Assembly: GCA_023417775.1 (NCBI GenBank)
Contig: JAEZEJ010000047.1
Location: 3,551 to 67,550, forward strand
DNA length: 64,000 nt
Source of the DNA: Actinomycetes bacterium
Lineage (GTDB): Bacteria > Actinomycetota > Actinomycetes > Propionibacteriales > Nocardioidaceae
Direction of reading: 5' to 3'
Shown here one piece after another: positions 45,366-55,240 of this stretch. Position numbers and translations under genes: made by a program. Under the pieces are notes generated by a model. That model ran no database searches. It was not told the origin of the DNA and saw nothing but the letters and a program-made list of their open reading frames with translations. How positions within the stretch are numbered: the first letter of the stretch is position 1; every line of letters begins with the position of its first letter.

Positions 45366-45662
45366 ATGATCACGATGCGACAGCTCGTCGGCGAAGTGCT
45401 CCGCGCGCGCCGGCTGGCCCAGGGGCTCACCCTCCGCGATGTCTCGGCACGCGCCCGCGTGAGCCTGGGATACATCTCGGAGATCGAGCGGGGACAGAAG
45501 GAGCCGAGCTCGGAGCTGCTGGCCGCCCTCGCCGCCGCCCTGGAGATGCCGCTCAGCAAGGTCCTGCTCGATGTCAGCTCTCTCATGGAGATCGAGGAGG
45601 CCGCCGAGCTGGCCACGGTCTCGAGCATCGCCCCGGCCGAGGTCGAGGTCTCCGCGGCCTGA
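45366..45662 (+). CDS. clgR: ClgR-like XRE-family transcriptional regulator
   Basis: The 98-residue protein is a small Cro/CI-type regulator: VLRARRLAQGLTLRDVSARARVSLGYISEIERGQKEPSSELLAALAAALEM is the helix-turn-helix domain, followed by a short acidic tail. Sequence and position (cinA, this gene, DUF3046, recA) match ClgR of Corynebacterium and Mycobacterium, which activates clp protease genes and is itself a Clp substrate; the C-terminal VSAA could be such a degron. GGAGGAGCAC precedes the ATG. Confidence 0.88.
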   Translation: MITMRQLVGEVLRARRLAQGLTLRDVSARARVSLGYISEIERGQKEPSSELLAALAAALEMPLSKVLLDVSSLMEIEEAAELATVSSIAPAEVEVSAA

Positions 45663-45856
45663 TGCGCCACAGCGAGTTCTGGGCGCGGATGGAACAGCAT
45701 CTGGGGGACGCCTATGCGGCGTCCTGGGCGTCGCAGCAGGCGATCGCCGATCTCGATGGCCGCACCGTCGATGAAGCCCTCGATGCCGGCGTGCCGCCCC
45801 AACGGGTCTGGCGTGCCGTCCACGGTGTGCTCGAACTCCCTGCCTCGGAGCGCTGA
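45662..45856 (+). CDS. DUF3046 family protein
   Basis: This 64-residue protein (MRHSEFWARMEQHLGDAYAA...) matches the short actinobacterial DUF3046 family found just upstream of recA, with the typical HSEFW, DLDGRTVDEAL and RVWRAV features. The ATG overlaps the clgR stop. No function is known. Confidence 0.9.
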   Translation: MRHSEFWARMEQHLGDAYAASWASQQAIADLDGRTVDEALDAGVPPQRVWRAVHGVLELPASER

Positions 45857-45859
45857 GCG

Positions 45860-45949
45860 ATGCTCCAGCCATGTCGGACCGTGCCGGATCCGGTCGATGC
45901 ACGTGGTCTGGCGGGGTTCTGGCGGCAGACGCTCGTGATCGTCGCCTGA
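45860..45949 (+). CDS. possible 29-residue small ORF before recA
   Basis: An ATG three bases after the DUF3046 stop, with GGAG nine bases upstream, opens a 29-codon frame ending at 45949, just before the recA promoter. The peptide starts MLQPCRTVPDP and is unlike any family I recognise. It may be chance. Confidence 0.2.
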   Translation: MLQPCRTVPDPVDARGLAGFWRQTLVIVA

Positions 45950-45966
45950 CGGCGTGTCGCCCCCGA

Positions 45967-45989
45967 TCGAACAGATGTTCGGCTAGGCT
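45967..45989 (+). promoter_or_regulatory. LexA (SOS) box and -10 element of recA
   Basis: TCGAACAGATGTTCGG (45967-45982) fits the actinobacterial LexA box TCGAACnnnnGTTCGA with one mismatch at the last base, and TAGGCT (45984-45989) follows directly as the -10 element. LexA would cover the -35/-10 region. Transcription would start near 45996, leaving a recA leader of about 120 bases. Confidence 0.85.
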
Positions 45990-46115
45990 GTGTTCCACAG
46001 GCTGGACGAGGAAGAACGGTATCCACAGACGAGTCGATGAGGCTCACGAATGTCAGTGGGTTCTTCTACCGTCGAAGATGGCCCGCCACCCACGACACAG
46101 AACAGGACCCGCCTC

Positions 46116-47200
<1,085 letters not shown>

Positions 47201-47201
<1 letters not shown>

Positions 47202-47716
47202 TGGCTCCCCGGACGGCCGAGGGGCTGACGGGCATCGAGCTGGAGGAGTTCGCTCGAACGGTGGCACTGGATCGGTTGACTGACCGCGACCGCAGCCGTT
47301 CCGATCTCGCCGGTGCGATGGCCAAGAAGGCGGTGCCCGAGGAGGTGGCCGCGGCGGTCCTCGACCGCCTCGAAGCGGTCGGCCTGGTCGACGACGAGCG
47401 TTTCGCCCGGACATGGGTCGAGTCCCGGCAACGGGTCAAGGGGCTCGCTCGTCCGGCGCTGGCCGTCGAGCTGCGACGCCATGGCATCGATGAGGAGCTG
47501 GCCCGAGCGGTCCTCGACGAGCAGGTCCAGGCTGAGGACGAGCGCGAGGCGGCGCGGCGTCTGGTCCGGGGGCGGTTGCCGCGCCTGCAGGGCCTCGACT
47601 CATCGGTGCAGTTGCGCCGGCTCGCCGGTTTCCTCGCGCGTAAGGGCTACTCCTCCGCGGTGGCATTCGAGGTCGTGCGCGAGGAGCTGGCCGCCGACGC
47701 CGAGCAGTTCGAGTGA
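47201..47716 (+). CDS. recX: regulatory protein RecX
   Basis: RecX inhibits RecA filament extension. The 171-residue protein has helical repeats typical of the family: RSRSDLAGAMAKKAVPEEVAAAVLDRLEAVGLVDDERFARTWVESR and ELRRHGIDEELARAVLDE, and the late RLAGFLARKGYSSAVAFEVVREEL. The ATG shares one base with the recA stop. Confidence 0.93.
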
Positions 47717-47723
47717 TCCGAGC

Positions 47724-48269
47724 ATGTGGCGGTTCCGCTCCTTCACCGACGCCGATCTCGGCCTCCTCGTGCGCTGGCGGGGGGAACCGCATGTGCTCAA
47801 GTGGTTCCCGCGGGCCTTCGCCGACACCGATGAGGCGCGACAGCTGCTGAGAGAGCGCCTGCACGGTGAGTCGCCGGTGCGGATGTGGTTGGCCGGTCTC
47901 GACGGCCGTCCCGTCGGCTTCCTGCAGAGCTTCCCGGTGGCGGCCGACCCGGATCTCGTCGTACGGGTTCACGATGCGGAGGCCGTCTGCTTCGACTTCC
48001 TCATCGGTGATCCGGCTCTGACGGGACGCGGGCTGGGCAGCTCGATGATCGCCGAGTTCTGCCGTCGAGTGCTGTTCGTGCAGTATCCGGCGGCACCACG
48101 ATTCGTGGCCCTGCCGGATGCACGCAACCACCGCTCCATCGCTGCGCTGCGCGCGGCGGGCTTCGAGCAGGGACTATGGATTCAGCCCGATGCCGCCGAT
48201 TACGCGGAAGTAACATGTAGCGCCCCGCGTACGGCTTTCGATCCGGGCTCCTCTACGCTCGGCCCATGA
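47724..48269 (+). CDS. GNAT-family acetyltransferase (Acetyltransf_8-like)
   Basis: The 181-residue protein starts MWRFRSFTDADLGLLVRWRGEPHVLKWF and has the acetyl-CoA site in FLIGDPALTGRGLGSSMIAEF, a layout shared with AAC(6')-type and siderophore acetyltransferases. The similarity is only at family level and is no evidence of drug resistance. It follows recX by seven bases and overlaps the next gene. Confidence 0.8.
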   Translation: MWRFRSFTDADLGLLVRWRGEPHVLKWFPRAFADTDEARQLLRERLHGESPVRMWLAGLDGRPVGFLQSFPVAADPDLVVRVHDAEAVCFDFLIGDPALTGRGLGSSMIAEFCRRVLFVQYPAAPRFVALPDARNHRSIAALRAAGFEQGLWIQPDAADYAEVTCSAPRTAFDPGSSTLGP

Positions 48270-48727
48270 CATCGACCTTCGATCTCTACACGCGGGTGCG
48301 TGCGCTGCCGCTGGGGGATCGGCTCTTCTCGCTCGCCTTCGCGTTGAAGGCGCCCTATTTCCGTACCATTCGCCCGCGGGTGACCCTCATGCGTCAGCAC
48401 GAGGCCGAGGTCGTGGTCCGCAAGCGGTGGGGCGTGCACAACCACATCGGCACGGTGCACGCGATCGCCGTCTGCAATGGCCTCGAGGCCGCGATGGGCC
48501 TGCTGGCCGAGGCGACCGTCCCCGAGGGGCACCGCTGGCTGCCCAAGGGGATGGAGGTGGAGTACCTCGCCAAGTCCACCAGCGATCTGGTGTGCCGCGC
48601 GGAGACGACGGAGGCGGACTGGGCGGAAGCTCCCGATGTGCCGGTGAGCGTGACCGCCACCCGCGATGACGGCACCGTCGTCGTACGCGGCACCATCCGT
48701 CTCTGGGTGACGCCGACAGATCGTTAG
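48266..48727 (+). CDS. DUF4442 hotdog-fold protein
   Basis: The 153-residue protein has features of DUF4442 (thioesterase-like hotdog): FALKAPYFRTIRPRVTLMR, NHIGTVHAIAVCNGLEAAMGLLAEATVP and MEVEYLAKSTSDLVCRAE. It could act on acyl-CoA or related thioesters, but no substrate is known. TACGCT six bases before the ATG suggests its own leaderless transcript besides the ATGA coupling with the GNAT gene. Confidence 0.8.
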   Translation: MTSTFDLYTRVRALPLGDRLFSLAFALKAPYFRTIRPRVTLMRQHEAEVVVRKRWGVHNHIGTVHAIAVCNGLEAAMGLLAEATVPEGHRWLPKGMEVEYLAKSTSDLVCRAETTEADWAEAPDVPVSVTATRDDGTVVVRGTIRLWVTPTDR

Positions 48728-48767
48728 GCCGGCCAGCCGGAGCGGCAGGCGCGCTCCTCATGCCCGC

Positions 48768-49376
48768 TCACGGCGAGAAGATGCTGATGAACTCCGGATC
48801 CAGGCTGGCGACCACCAGCGGAGGCTCGCACCCCACGGGGGAGTCGTACTCCAACTCCTCGAGAAGGCCGTCCTCGCCGCCCAGATCGGGTGGTTCGACG
48901 TTCCCGACCGCGAGCGAGGCGGCGTAGGCGTCGAGACGGTCGCGGAACTCGATCATGTTGTCGCGCCAGTAGAGCGTCAGCTCGTCGACATCCTGGACAC
49001 GGTCGACGGCCGCGACGACACTGTCGACCGCGGTGCTCACGGCCAGGACGCTGGCTCGACCCTCCTCAGGCCCGCTGAACCGCGACAGCGTCCGGGCGGC
49101 GTCGTGCATGTCCAGGCAGAACGGGATCACGGCGTCGAGCAGCTCAGGTGTGTAGTACTCCGGCTCCTCGGCGCTCTCGGTCTCCTCCAACCACTCGCGG
49201 CCCTGCTCCGTCTCGCTCCATAGGCCGATCGCTATCAGGCCGGCGAATCCGATCATCGCGGTCGCGACCGAGCCGATGATCGCTCCGACGATGCCCCACA
49301 GCCAGGGGCGTGAGCGCTGAGGCTGCGGTGCTCCGTACGGGCCGGATGCGTAACCCCCATAGGGCGGCATGGTCAT
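48768..49376 (-). CDS. single-TM protein with proline-rich N-terminus, paralogue of 52791-53351
   Basis: The 202-residue protein has a Pro/Tyr/Gly-rich cytoplasmic N-terminus (MTMPPYGGYASGPYG), a basic RSRPWLWG segment, one membrane helix (IVGAIIGSVATAMIGFAGLIAIGLW) and an acidic extracytoplasmic domain with two cysteines. The product of 52791-53351 has the same plan and shares RPWLW, LSRFSG, a W-R-D region, PDLG.G.GL and GCE. TACCGT six bases before the ATG points to a leaderless message. The function is unknown; the two genes flank the glu operon. Confidence 0.65.
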   Translation of the reverse strand: MTMPPYGGYASGPYGAPQPQRSRPWLWGIVGAIIGSVATAMIGFAGLIAIGLWSETEQGREWLEETESAEEPEYYTPELLDAVIPFCLDMHDAARTLSRFSGPEEGRASVLAVSTAVDSVVAAVDRVQDVDELTLYWRDNMIEFRDRLDAYAASLAVGNVEPPDLGGEDGLLEELEYDSPVGCEPPLVVASLDPEFISIFSP

Positions 49377-49448
49377 GGCGACACGGTAGAGGATCACCGG
49401 GGCCGGGCTACCGGCGCCGTGCCTCCAGGAGCCCCTGAGGTGCTGGTC

Positions 49449-50291
49449 TCAGAGGGCGGTGGCGCGTCCCGGAGCCTCCGAGAGCTGCTGAGCGGGTCGG
49501 GCGCCGGTGAGGTGTCGCTCGGCCCAGCGGCCCAAGGCCGTGAGGATGAGGTTCAGCACGATGTAGATCGCCGCCAGCACCAGCGCCGTGGCGAGCCGGT
49601 TGTCGAAGGTCCGCCAGATCTCACGCCCGGTCGTCGTCAACCCGGCCGCCAGGATGTAGTAGCCGAGGCTGGTGTCCTTCAACGCCACGATGCACTGGCT
49701 GATGATCGACGGCGTCATGATCTTGATCGCCTGCGGCAGCTGCACGATCCGGGTGACGGCCGACTTGCGCAGCCCGATGGCGAAGGCGGCCTCGACCTGC
49801 CCCTTGGGCACTGCGTTGATGCCCGCGCGGAAGGTCTCGGCCAGCACCGAACCGTTGTAGAGGATCAGCGCGATGACCAGCGGTGCGATGGTGCCGAGGC
49901 GTGTGTCGTAGGCATAGAACCAGACGAAGATGATCAGCAGCAGCAGCGGCACCGCGCGGAAGAACTCCACGATGACCCACGCGAACCACCGGACGGGACG
50001 GTGATCGGAGAGCTTGGCGACGCCGAAGATCACACCGAAGACGAGTGCCCCGGCGATGGAGAGCGCAGCGATCCACAACGTATCGAGCGTGGCGCGCGCG
50101 AGCAGCTCGATGTACCGCGGGGTGTAGAAGACCTCCCACTTGTCGGCGGTGAGCTGGTCGCGACTCCACAGCCGCCAGATCACGGCAGCGAGGATCAGCA
50201 GGACGCCGACCACCGTGAGGATGCCGAAGAGACGATAGCGCGCACGCGCCTTGGGGCCGGGCGCGTCGTACAGGACCGTGGAAGCGCTCAT
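49449..50291 (-). CDS. gluD: glutamate-type ABC transporter permease (GluD-like)
   Basis: The 280-residue polar amino acid permease has a cytoplasmic N-terminus, a long first helix (LFGILTVVGVLLILAAVIWRLW), and the HisM-type core with EFFRAVPLLLLIIFVW, ETFRAGINAVPKGQVEAAFAIGLRKSAV (EAA loop) and SIISQCIVALKDTSLGYYI. This longer form following a shorter permease matches GluD of the Corynebacterium gluABCD system. It overlaps gluC (ATGA). Confidence 0.88.
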   Translation of the reverse strand: MSASTVLYDAPGPKARARYRLFGILTVVGVLLILAAVIWRLWSRDQLTADKWEVFYTPRYIELLARATLDTLWIAALSIAGALVFGVIFGVAKLSDHRPVRWFAWVIVEFFRAVPLLLLIIFVWFYAYDTRLGTIAPLVIALILYNGSVLAETFRAGINAVPKGQVEAAFAIGLRKSAVTRIVQLPQAIKIMTPSIISQCIVALKDTSLGYYILAAGLTTTGREIWRTFDNRLATALVLAAIYIVLNLILTALGRWAERHLTGARPAQQLSEAPGRATAL

Positions 50292-50938
50292 CGGGCATTC
50301 ACCGCGAATCGTCGTTCGAAGGCTGTCGCGACCCAGGAGATCACCGCGACGATGAGGATATAGCCGAGGGCGATGCCCAGGAAGATGAAGATCATCTGCG
50401 AGGCGTACTCGTTGAAGAGGCCGCGCATGCGGTAGGTCGCCTCGGCGACGCCGAAGGTGGCGGCCAGAGAGGTGTTCTTGGTGAGCGCGATGAAGACGCT
50501 CGCGAGGGGCGGGACGACGAGGCGGAAGGCCTGCGGCAGGACCACCTGCGACATCGACTGGGTGAACGGCATGCCGATCGCGCGGGCGGCCTCGGCCTGG
50601 CCGAGGGGGACGCCGTTGAAGCCCGAACGGATCGCCTCGGTCACGAAGGAAGCCGTGTAGAAGCCCATCGCCAGACTGATGTTGACGAAGAAGCCGAAGT
50701 CGATGCCGACCTCGGGCAGCCCGTAGTACGTGATGAGGATCAACACGAGCAGAGGCGTATTGCGGAAGATCGTCACATAGGCGATCGCCACTCCGCGCAG
50801 GATCGGCACGGGGGAGACCCGCGCGAGAGCGACGAACGTGCCCAAGACGAGGGCGATGGCTCCCGAGAGCCCGAGCAGCTTCAGCGTCTCGCCGAAGCCA
50901 CGCAGGATGTTGAGCCAGTTATCGGTCAACCAGTCCAT
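50288..50938 (-). CDS. gluC: glutamate-type ABC transporter permease (GluC-like)
   Basis: The 216-residue membrane protein has the polar amino acid permease core: TIFRNTPLLVLILITYYGLPEVG, EAIRSGFNGVPLGQAEAARAIGM (EAA loop) and VPPLASVFIALTKNTSLAATFGVAE. It pairs with GluD to form the channel. A strong hairpin separates it from gluB. Confidence 0.88.
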   Translation of the reverse strand: MDWLTDNWLNILRGFGETLKLLGLSGAIALVLGTFVALARVSPVPILRGVAIAYVTIFRNTPLLVLILITYYGLPEVGIDFGFFVNISLAMGFYTASFVTEAIRSGFNGVPLGQAEAARAIGMPFTQSMSQVVLPQAFRLVVPPLASVFIALTKNTSLAATFGVAEATYRMRGLFNEYASQMIFIFLGIALGYILIVAVISWVATAFERRFAVNAR

Positions 50939-50960
50939 GGATCACCTTCAGGTCGGTCAC

Positions 50961-51002
50961 GCCGGCAGGCGGGGCGGACGCGGGACCGCCCCGCCTGCCG
51001 GC
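50961..51002 (-). terminator. 17-bp intercistronic hairpin between gluB and gluC
   Basis: A perfect 17-bp stem (50961-50977 with 50986-51002) closes an eight-base loop. It starts just after the gluB stop and has no T-tract. In binding-protein transporters such hairpins commonly protect the upstream mRNA and lower expression of the permease genes, which fits the need for excess binding protein. Confidence 0.8.
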
Positions 51003-51009
51003 GATGGAA

Positions 51010-51900
51010 TCAGGACTCGCAGGGATCCAGCTCCGGCGGGGTTCCCGCCTCGGCGCCACCCTTGCCGAGCGTCTCGTCGAAGGCCTTCTCCCAGTCGCCG
51101 TCGTCGAAGGCATCGGTGAGCGTCTCGTTGAGGAACTCGCACATCTCGGGAGCATCGGGGCTGTAGCCGATGCCGTAGCGCTCCTCGGAGAACGGCTCGC
51201 CGACGACCTTCAGCTCACCCTCGTTCTCGGCGGCGTAGCCGAGCAGGATCGCCTCATCGGTGGTGACCGCGTCGACCGAGCCGCTGAGCAGCTGGTCCAC
51301 ACACTCGGAGTAGGTGTCGAAGCCGGCCGGATCCGCGCCGTACTCCTCCTCGATCAGCTTGATGGGGGTCGAGCCGGTGACGGAGCAGACGCTCTTGCCC
51401 TCCAGATCATCCGGACCCTGGATGGAGTCATCGTCCTCGCGCACGAGAAGGCCCTGGCCGGTGACATAGTACGGACCCGCCTGGCCGACGACCTGGCGAC
51501 GGTCGTCGGTGATGGAGTACGAGGCGATGACGAAGTCGACCGTGCCGTTCTGGAGGAACTGCTCGCGGTTCTGCGAGATCGTCTCCACCCATTCGATGTC
51601 GTCGGCGTCGATCCCGAGATGCGCGGCGACGATCTTGCCCATCTCCGGGTCGAATCCGGTGGGGACGTCCTGGCCCGCGGCACGGAAGCCGATACCGGGC
51701 TGGTCGTACTTCACGCCGATCTTCACGGTGCCTTGCTCATTGAGCTCGGCCATCCGGGTGCCGTCCTCGAAGCTGACGTCCTGGACCTCGTAGTCGGTGT
51801 CCGGTGCGGTCTCCTCATCGGAGCCGGCATCGCCGCAGGCGGCGAGGGCCAGGACCGAGGCGGCCGCGATGGACGCCAGTCGAGCTGTGGTGGACCTCAT
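51010..51900 (-). CDS. gluB: glutamate-binding lipoprotein of ABC transporter (GluB-like)
   Basis: The 296-residue solute-binding protein starts with a lipoprotein signal ending in the lipobox LAAC (Cys22) and continues with the SBP_bac_3 fold: KIGVKYDQPGIGFR, GFDPEMGKIVAAHLGID, NGTVDFVIASYSITDDRRQVVGQAGPYY and SVCSVTGSTPIKLIE. It would be anchored outside the membrane and capture an acidic amino acid, most likely glutamate by operon similarity; the exact ligand is inferred. Confidence 0.9.
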   Translation of the reverse strand: MRSTTARLASIAAASVLALAACGDAGSDEETAPDTDYEVQDVSFEDGTRMAELNEQGTVKIGVKYDQPGIGFRAAGQDVPTGFDPEMGKIVAAHLGIDADDIEWVETISQNREQFLQNGTVDFVIASYSITDDRRQVVGQAGPYYVTGQGLLVREDDDSIQGPDDLEGKSVCSVTGSTPIKLIEEEYGADPAGFDTYSECVDQLLSGSVDAVTTDEAILLGYAAENEGELKVVGEPFSEERYGIGYSPDAPEMCEFLNETLTDAFDDGDWEKAFDETLGKGGAEAGTPPELDPCES

Positions 51901-51942
51901 GGGTTCTTCCTTCCGTCGGGGTTGTGGCGGAGCGGTCGGTGG

Positions 51943-52692
51943 TCAGTGTTTGAGGATCTTGCCGAGGAAGTCCTTGGCGCGATCGCTCTGCGGATGGGTG
52001 AAGAACTCCTCGGGGGTGTTCTCCTCGACGATGGCCCCGTCGGCCATGAACACGACCCGGTTGGCCGCCGTCCGGGCGAAGCCCATCTCGTGGGTGACGA
52101 CGATCATCGTCATGCCGCGCTCGGCGAGGTCGACCATGGTGTCGAGGACCTCTTTGATCATCTCCGGGTCGAGCGCCGAGGTGGGCTCGTCGAAGAGCAT
52201 CACCTTGGGCTCCATCGCCAGCGCGCGGGCGATCGCCACGCGCTGCTGCTGGCCGCCGGAGAGCTGAGCGGGGAGCTTGGAGGCCTGGTTGGCGACGCCG
52301 ACCCGTTCGAGCAGCTCGCGAGCCCGCTGCTCGGCTTCGGCCTTCTTCTGGCCGCGGACCTTGATGGGCCCGAGGGTCACGTTCTCCAGCACCGTCTTGT
52401 GCGCGAAGAGATTGAAGGACTGGAAGACCATGCCGACATCGGCCCGCAGGTCGGCCAGCGCCTTGCCCTCCTCGGGCAGGGTCTTGCCGTCGACCTCGAT
52501 GGTGCCCTCGTCGATCGTCTCCAGGCGATTGATCGTGCGGCAGAGGGTCGATTTACCGGAGCCGGACGGGCCGATGACGACGACCACTTCACCGGAGGCG
52601 ACCTCGAAGTCGATGTCCTGCAGGACGTGAAGTCGCCCGAACCACTTCTGGACGCCACGCATGGAGACCATGGGAGTAGCACTGTGAGCCAT
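51943..52692 (-). CDS. gluA: glutamate-type ABC transporter ATP-binding protein (GluA-like)
   Basis: The 249-residue ATPase has Walker [13 protein letters not shown], the Q-loop [12 protein letters not shown], signature [15 protein letters not shown], Walker [14 protein letters not shown] and the switch histidine in VTHEMGFAR, as in polar amino acid importers (GlnQ/GluA). It heads the gluABCD operon. I chose ATG 52692; ATG 52671 is in frame and would still contain the whole domain. Confidence 0.92.
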   Translation of the reverse strand: MAHSATPMVSMRGVQKWFGRLHVLQDIDFEVASGEVVVVIGPSGSGKSTLCRTINRLETIDEGTIEVDGKTLPEEGKALADLRADVGMVFQSFNLFAHKTVLENVTLGPIKVRGQKKAEAEQRARELLERVGVANQASKLPAQLSGGQQQRVAIARALAMEPKVMLFDEPTSALDPEMIKEVLDTMVDLAERGMTMIVVTHEMGFARTAANRVVFMADGAIVEENTPEEFFTHPQSDRAKDFLGKILKH

Positions 52693-52790
52693 GGCGTATA
52701 GCCAATCGGAACCGGAAGTGACGCGCAATGCAAGAACGCGTTCTGAGCCGCTCTGTCATCGAAACGTAACCGGGCACCGAGGCGGTCTGC

Positions 52791-53351
52791 TCAACCCCAG
52801 CCGCCCCGGGAGCCCTGGTCATCGGGGTCGAGGGAGGAGAGCGCGGCGGGGATCTCGCAGCCGGCGGGGGCTCCGACGTCGAGGCGCTCGATCAGCCCGG
52901 AACCGGCGCCGAGGTCCGGCGCTGAGAGGTCTCCCTCCGACACGGCGGTGGCGTAGTCGTCCACACGCTGCGCCAGATCGCTCAGATCCCTTCGCCAGGC
53001 GACCGCCCCCTCATCGGAGGCGCCGGTCTCGTCGATGGCGCCGACGACTCCGTCGAGGGCCTCAGCCAGCTGTCCGAGTGCGCGGGCACCCTCGGAGGCT
53101 CCGGAGAACCGGGAGAGATCCTGTGCGGCGTCGGCGACCTCGGCGCAAGGCTCTGCGGTGGCCTCGATCACCTCGGGATCGCCCACGATGTAGCTGCCGC
53201 GGAGTATCCAGATGCCGATCCCGATGACGATCGCGACACCCGCGGCGGCGGTGAGGACCGATCCCACCAGGGCTCCGACGAGAGCCCACAGCCACGGTCG
53301 TTGCCGGCGTTGCTGGGGCGGGCCGTACTGCGGGTAAGGGGGAAGTGTCAT
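52791..53351 (-). CDS. single-TM protein with proline-rich N-terminus, paralogue of 48768-49376
   Basis: The 186-residue protein has MTLPPYPQYGPPQQRRQRPWLW, one membrane helix (LVGALVGSVLTAAAGVAIVIGIGIWIL) and an extracytoplasmic helical domain with two cysteines (EPCAEVADA and GCEIP). AAGGAG precedes the ATG at 53351. Its similarity to the product of 48768-49376 suggests duplication. Lying directly upstream of gluABCD on the same strand with a 98-base gap, it may be transcribed separately. Function unknown. Confidence 0.65.
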   Translation of the reverse strand: MTLPPYPQYGPPQQRRQRPWLWALVGALVGSVLTAAAGVAIVIGIGIWILRGSYIVGDPEVIEATAEPCAEVADAAQDLSRFSGASEGARALGQLAEALDGVVGAIDETGASDEGAVAWRRDLSDLAQRVDDYATAVSEGDLSAPDLGAGSGLIERLDVGAPAGCEIPAALSSLDPDDQGSRGGWG

Positions 53352-53473
53352 CCGGCGCTCCTTCGCGATGACGCGGATCCGGCCCCGGGCCGCTGCCGGT
53401 CCTCGCAGGTCCCCGATCATCGCATCGCCCGCCCGGGAGAGACTCTCGCCGCGCCGCGTATCCTGGCCTGGTT

Positions 53474-54961
53474 ATGGCGAAGACGTATGAGGTCCGTACT
53501 TACGGTTGCCAGATGAATGTCCACGACAGCGAGCGGCTGTCGGGCCTTCTCGAGACATCGGGCTATGCGCCCGCCGAGGATGGCGCGACCCCCGATCTCG
53601 TCGTCTTCAATACCTGCGCGGTGCGTGAGAATGCCGACAACAAGCTCTACGGCAATCTCGGCCATGTCGCGAGCGTGAAGGCCCAGAATCCGGGGATGCA
53701 GATCGCGGTCGGCGGCTGTCTGGCGCAGAAGGACAAGGACACCATCACCCGGCGGGCGCCCTATGTCGATGTCGTCTTCGGGACGCACAACATCGGCTCC
53801 CTGCCGGTGCTGCTGGAGCGCGCGCGGATCGAGTCCGAGTCGCAGGTCGAGATCCTCGACGCCCTGGAGACCTTCCCGTCGACGCTGCCCACCAAGCGCG
53901 ACTCGGTGTTCGCCGCGTGGGTCTCCATCAGCGTCGGCTGCAACAACACCTGCACCTTCTGCATCGTGCCGAGCCTGCGCGGCAAGGAACGCGACCGCCG
54001 GCCCGGCGACATCCTCGCCGAGATCGAGGCGCTGGTCGCCGACGGCGTCGTCGAGGTGACGCTGCTGGGCCAGAATGTCAACAGCTATGGCGTCGAGTTC
54101 GGCGATCGGCAGGCCTTCTCCAAGCTGCTGCGCGCCTGCGGGGAGATCGAGGGACTGGAGCGCGTGCGCTTCACCAGCCCGCACCCCAAGGACTTCACCG
54201 ATGACGTCATCGCCGCGATGGCGGAGACCCCCAATGTCATGCCCCAGCTGCACATGCCGCTGCAGTCGGGGTCGGACCGGGTGCTCAAGGCGATGCGCCG
54301 CTCGTACCGCCGCGAGAAGTTCCTCGGCATCCTCGATCGGGTGCGCGTCGCGATGCCCGATGCGGCGATCACGACGGACATCATCGTGGGCTTCCCCGGT
54401 GAGACCGAGGAGGACTTCCGGCAGACCCTCGAGGTGGTGCGCGAGGCCCGGTTCAGCAGTGCCTTCACATTCCAGTACTCGCAGCGTCCGGGCACCCCGG
54501 CCGCCGAGCTGCCCGATCAGCTGCCCAAGGAGATCGTGCAGGAGCGGTATGAGCGCCTGGCGGCCTTGGTCGACGAGGTGGCCTGGGCGGAGAGCCGCAA
54601 GCGCGACGGCGAGGTCGTCGAGCTGCTGGTCGCCGACAAGGCGCATGCGGGCGGTCGCAAGGACGCGGAGACCCACCGGCTGAGCGGTCGAGCGCGCGAC
54701 AACCGGCTGGTGCACTTCCAGCCGGGGGAGCGGGACGTCCGCCCGGGCGACCTCGTCGTCACACGTGTCACCCACGCCGCTCCGCACTATCTGGTGGCGG
54801 ACGGAGATCCGATCGAGGTGCGCCGTACGCGAGCCGGTGACGCGTGGGAGGCCCGCCAGGGTCGGACCGAGGTGCGTCCCGGCGCGGTCGGGCTCGGCAT
54901 GCCCGGAGTCGGTGCTCCCGCTCCGCTGCCTCCGGCTCCGGCCTGCTCCGTCGCCCCCTGA
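53474..54961 (+). CDS. miaB: tRNA-2-methylthio-N6-dimethylallyladenosine synthase
   Basis: MiaB methylthiolates i6A37 of tRNAs that read UNN codons. The 495-residue protein has the N-terminal MTTase domain with three cysteines ([24 protein letters not shown]), the radical-SAM motif [11 protein letters not shown] and a C-terminal TRAM-like domain (about 370-440) followed by a low-complexity tail. It is the usual actinobacterial companion of the recA region. TATCCT nine bases before the ATG makes an almost leaderless start likely. Confidence 0.95.
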   Translation: MAKTYEVRTYGCQMNVHDSERLSGLLETSGYAPAEDGATPDLVVFNTCAVRENADNKLYGNLGHVASVKAQNPGMQIAVGGCLAQKDKDTITRRAPYVDVVFGTHNIGSLPVLLERARIESESQVEILDALETFPSTLPTKRDSVFAAWVSISVGCNNTCTFCIVPSLRGKERDRRPGDILAEIEALVADGVVEVTLLGQNVNSYGVEFGDRQAFSKLLRACGEIEGLERVRFTSPHPKDFTDDVIAAMAETPNVMPQLHMPLQSGSDRVLKAMRRSYRREKFLGILDRVRVAMPDAAITTDIIVGFPGETEEDFRQTLEVVREARFSSAFTFQYSQRPGTPAAELPDQLPKEIVQERYERLAALVDEVAWAESRKRDGEVVELLVADKAHAGGRKDAETHRLSGRARDNRLVHFQPGERDVRPGDLVVTRVTHAAPHYLVADGDPIEVRRTRAGDAWEARQGRTEVRPGAVGLGMPGVGAPAPLPPAPACSVAP

Positions 54962-55240
54962 GCGCCGCCGTCGCCGGCAGCGGCGGTAGGCGGTCAACCC
55001 TTCCGCCGCCCTGGCGGTCGACCTTCACCCCGATGACACCGCACCGTGGTGGACGACCCACCGCCGCCGCGTGACCGATCATCGTCGATACGAGCCGGTA
55101 ACACGGAGCCCGCCGATAGGTACTCAGGCGACATATGCGGTAGACTCGTCAAGCTGTCCGTGGCCAACGTCGTCCCCGGTGCCAGAGCACCGAGCACAGC
55201 GCCCTTCCAGGTAGTTTCCAGACGACGTGAGGACGGCTCA
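54962..55240 (+). promoter_or_regulatory. miaB-gltB gap: repeat-like hairpin and gltB promoter/leader
   Basis: The 279-base gap contains a small hairpin element at 54993-55026 resembling part of the repeat before dapB, then a TAGACT -10 hexamer at 55141-55146. Transcription from there would give gltB a leader of about 90 bases, in which ACGTCGTC (55167-55174) can pair with GACGACGT (55221-55228) beside the GTGAGGA ribosome site. No glutamine riboswitch is recognised. Confidence 0.45.

Noticed and set aside
47724..48269. Aminoglycoside 6'-N-acetyltransferase
   Set aside because: The GNAT profile is similar in general layout only; no resistance-specific residues can be claimed.
50961..51002. 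True end of the glu operon transcript
   Set aside because: gluC and gluD follow immediately on the same strand and complete the transporter, and there is no T-tract, so partial termination or mRNA protection is more likely.
55141..55240. Glutamine riboswitch or GlnR/AmtR operator in the gltB leader
   Set aside because: The leader lacks a recognisable glutamine riboswitch core and no convincing regulator box was found; only a short self-complementarity is visible.
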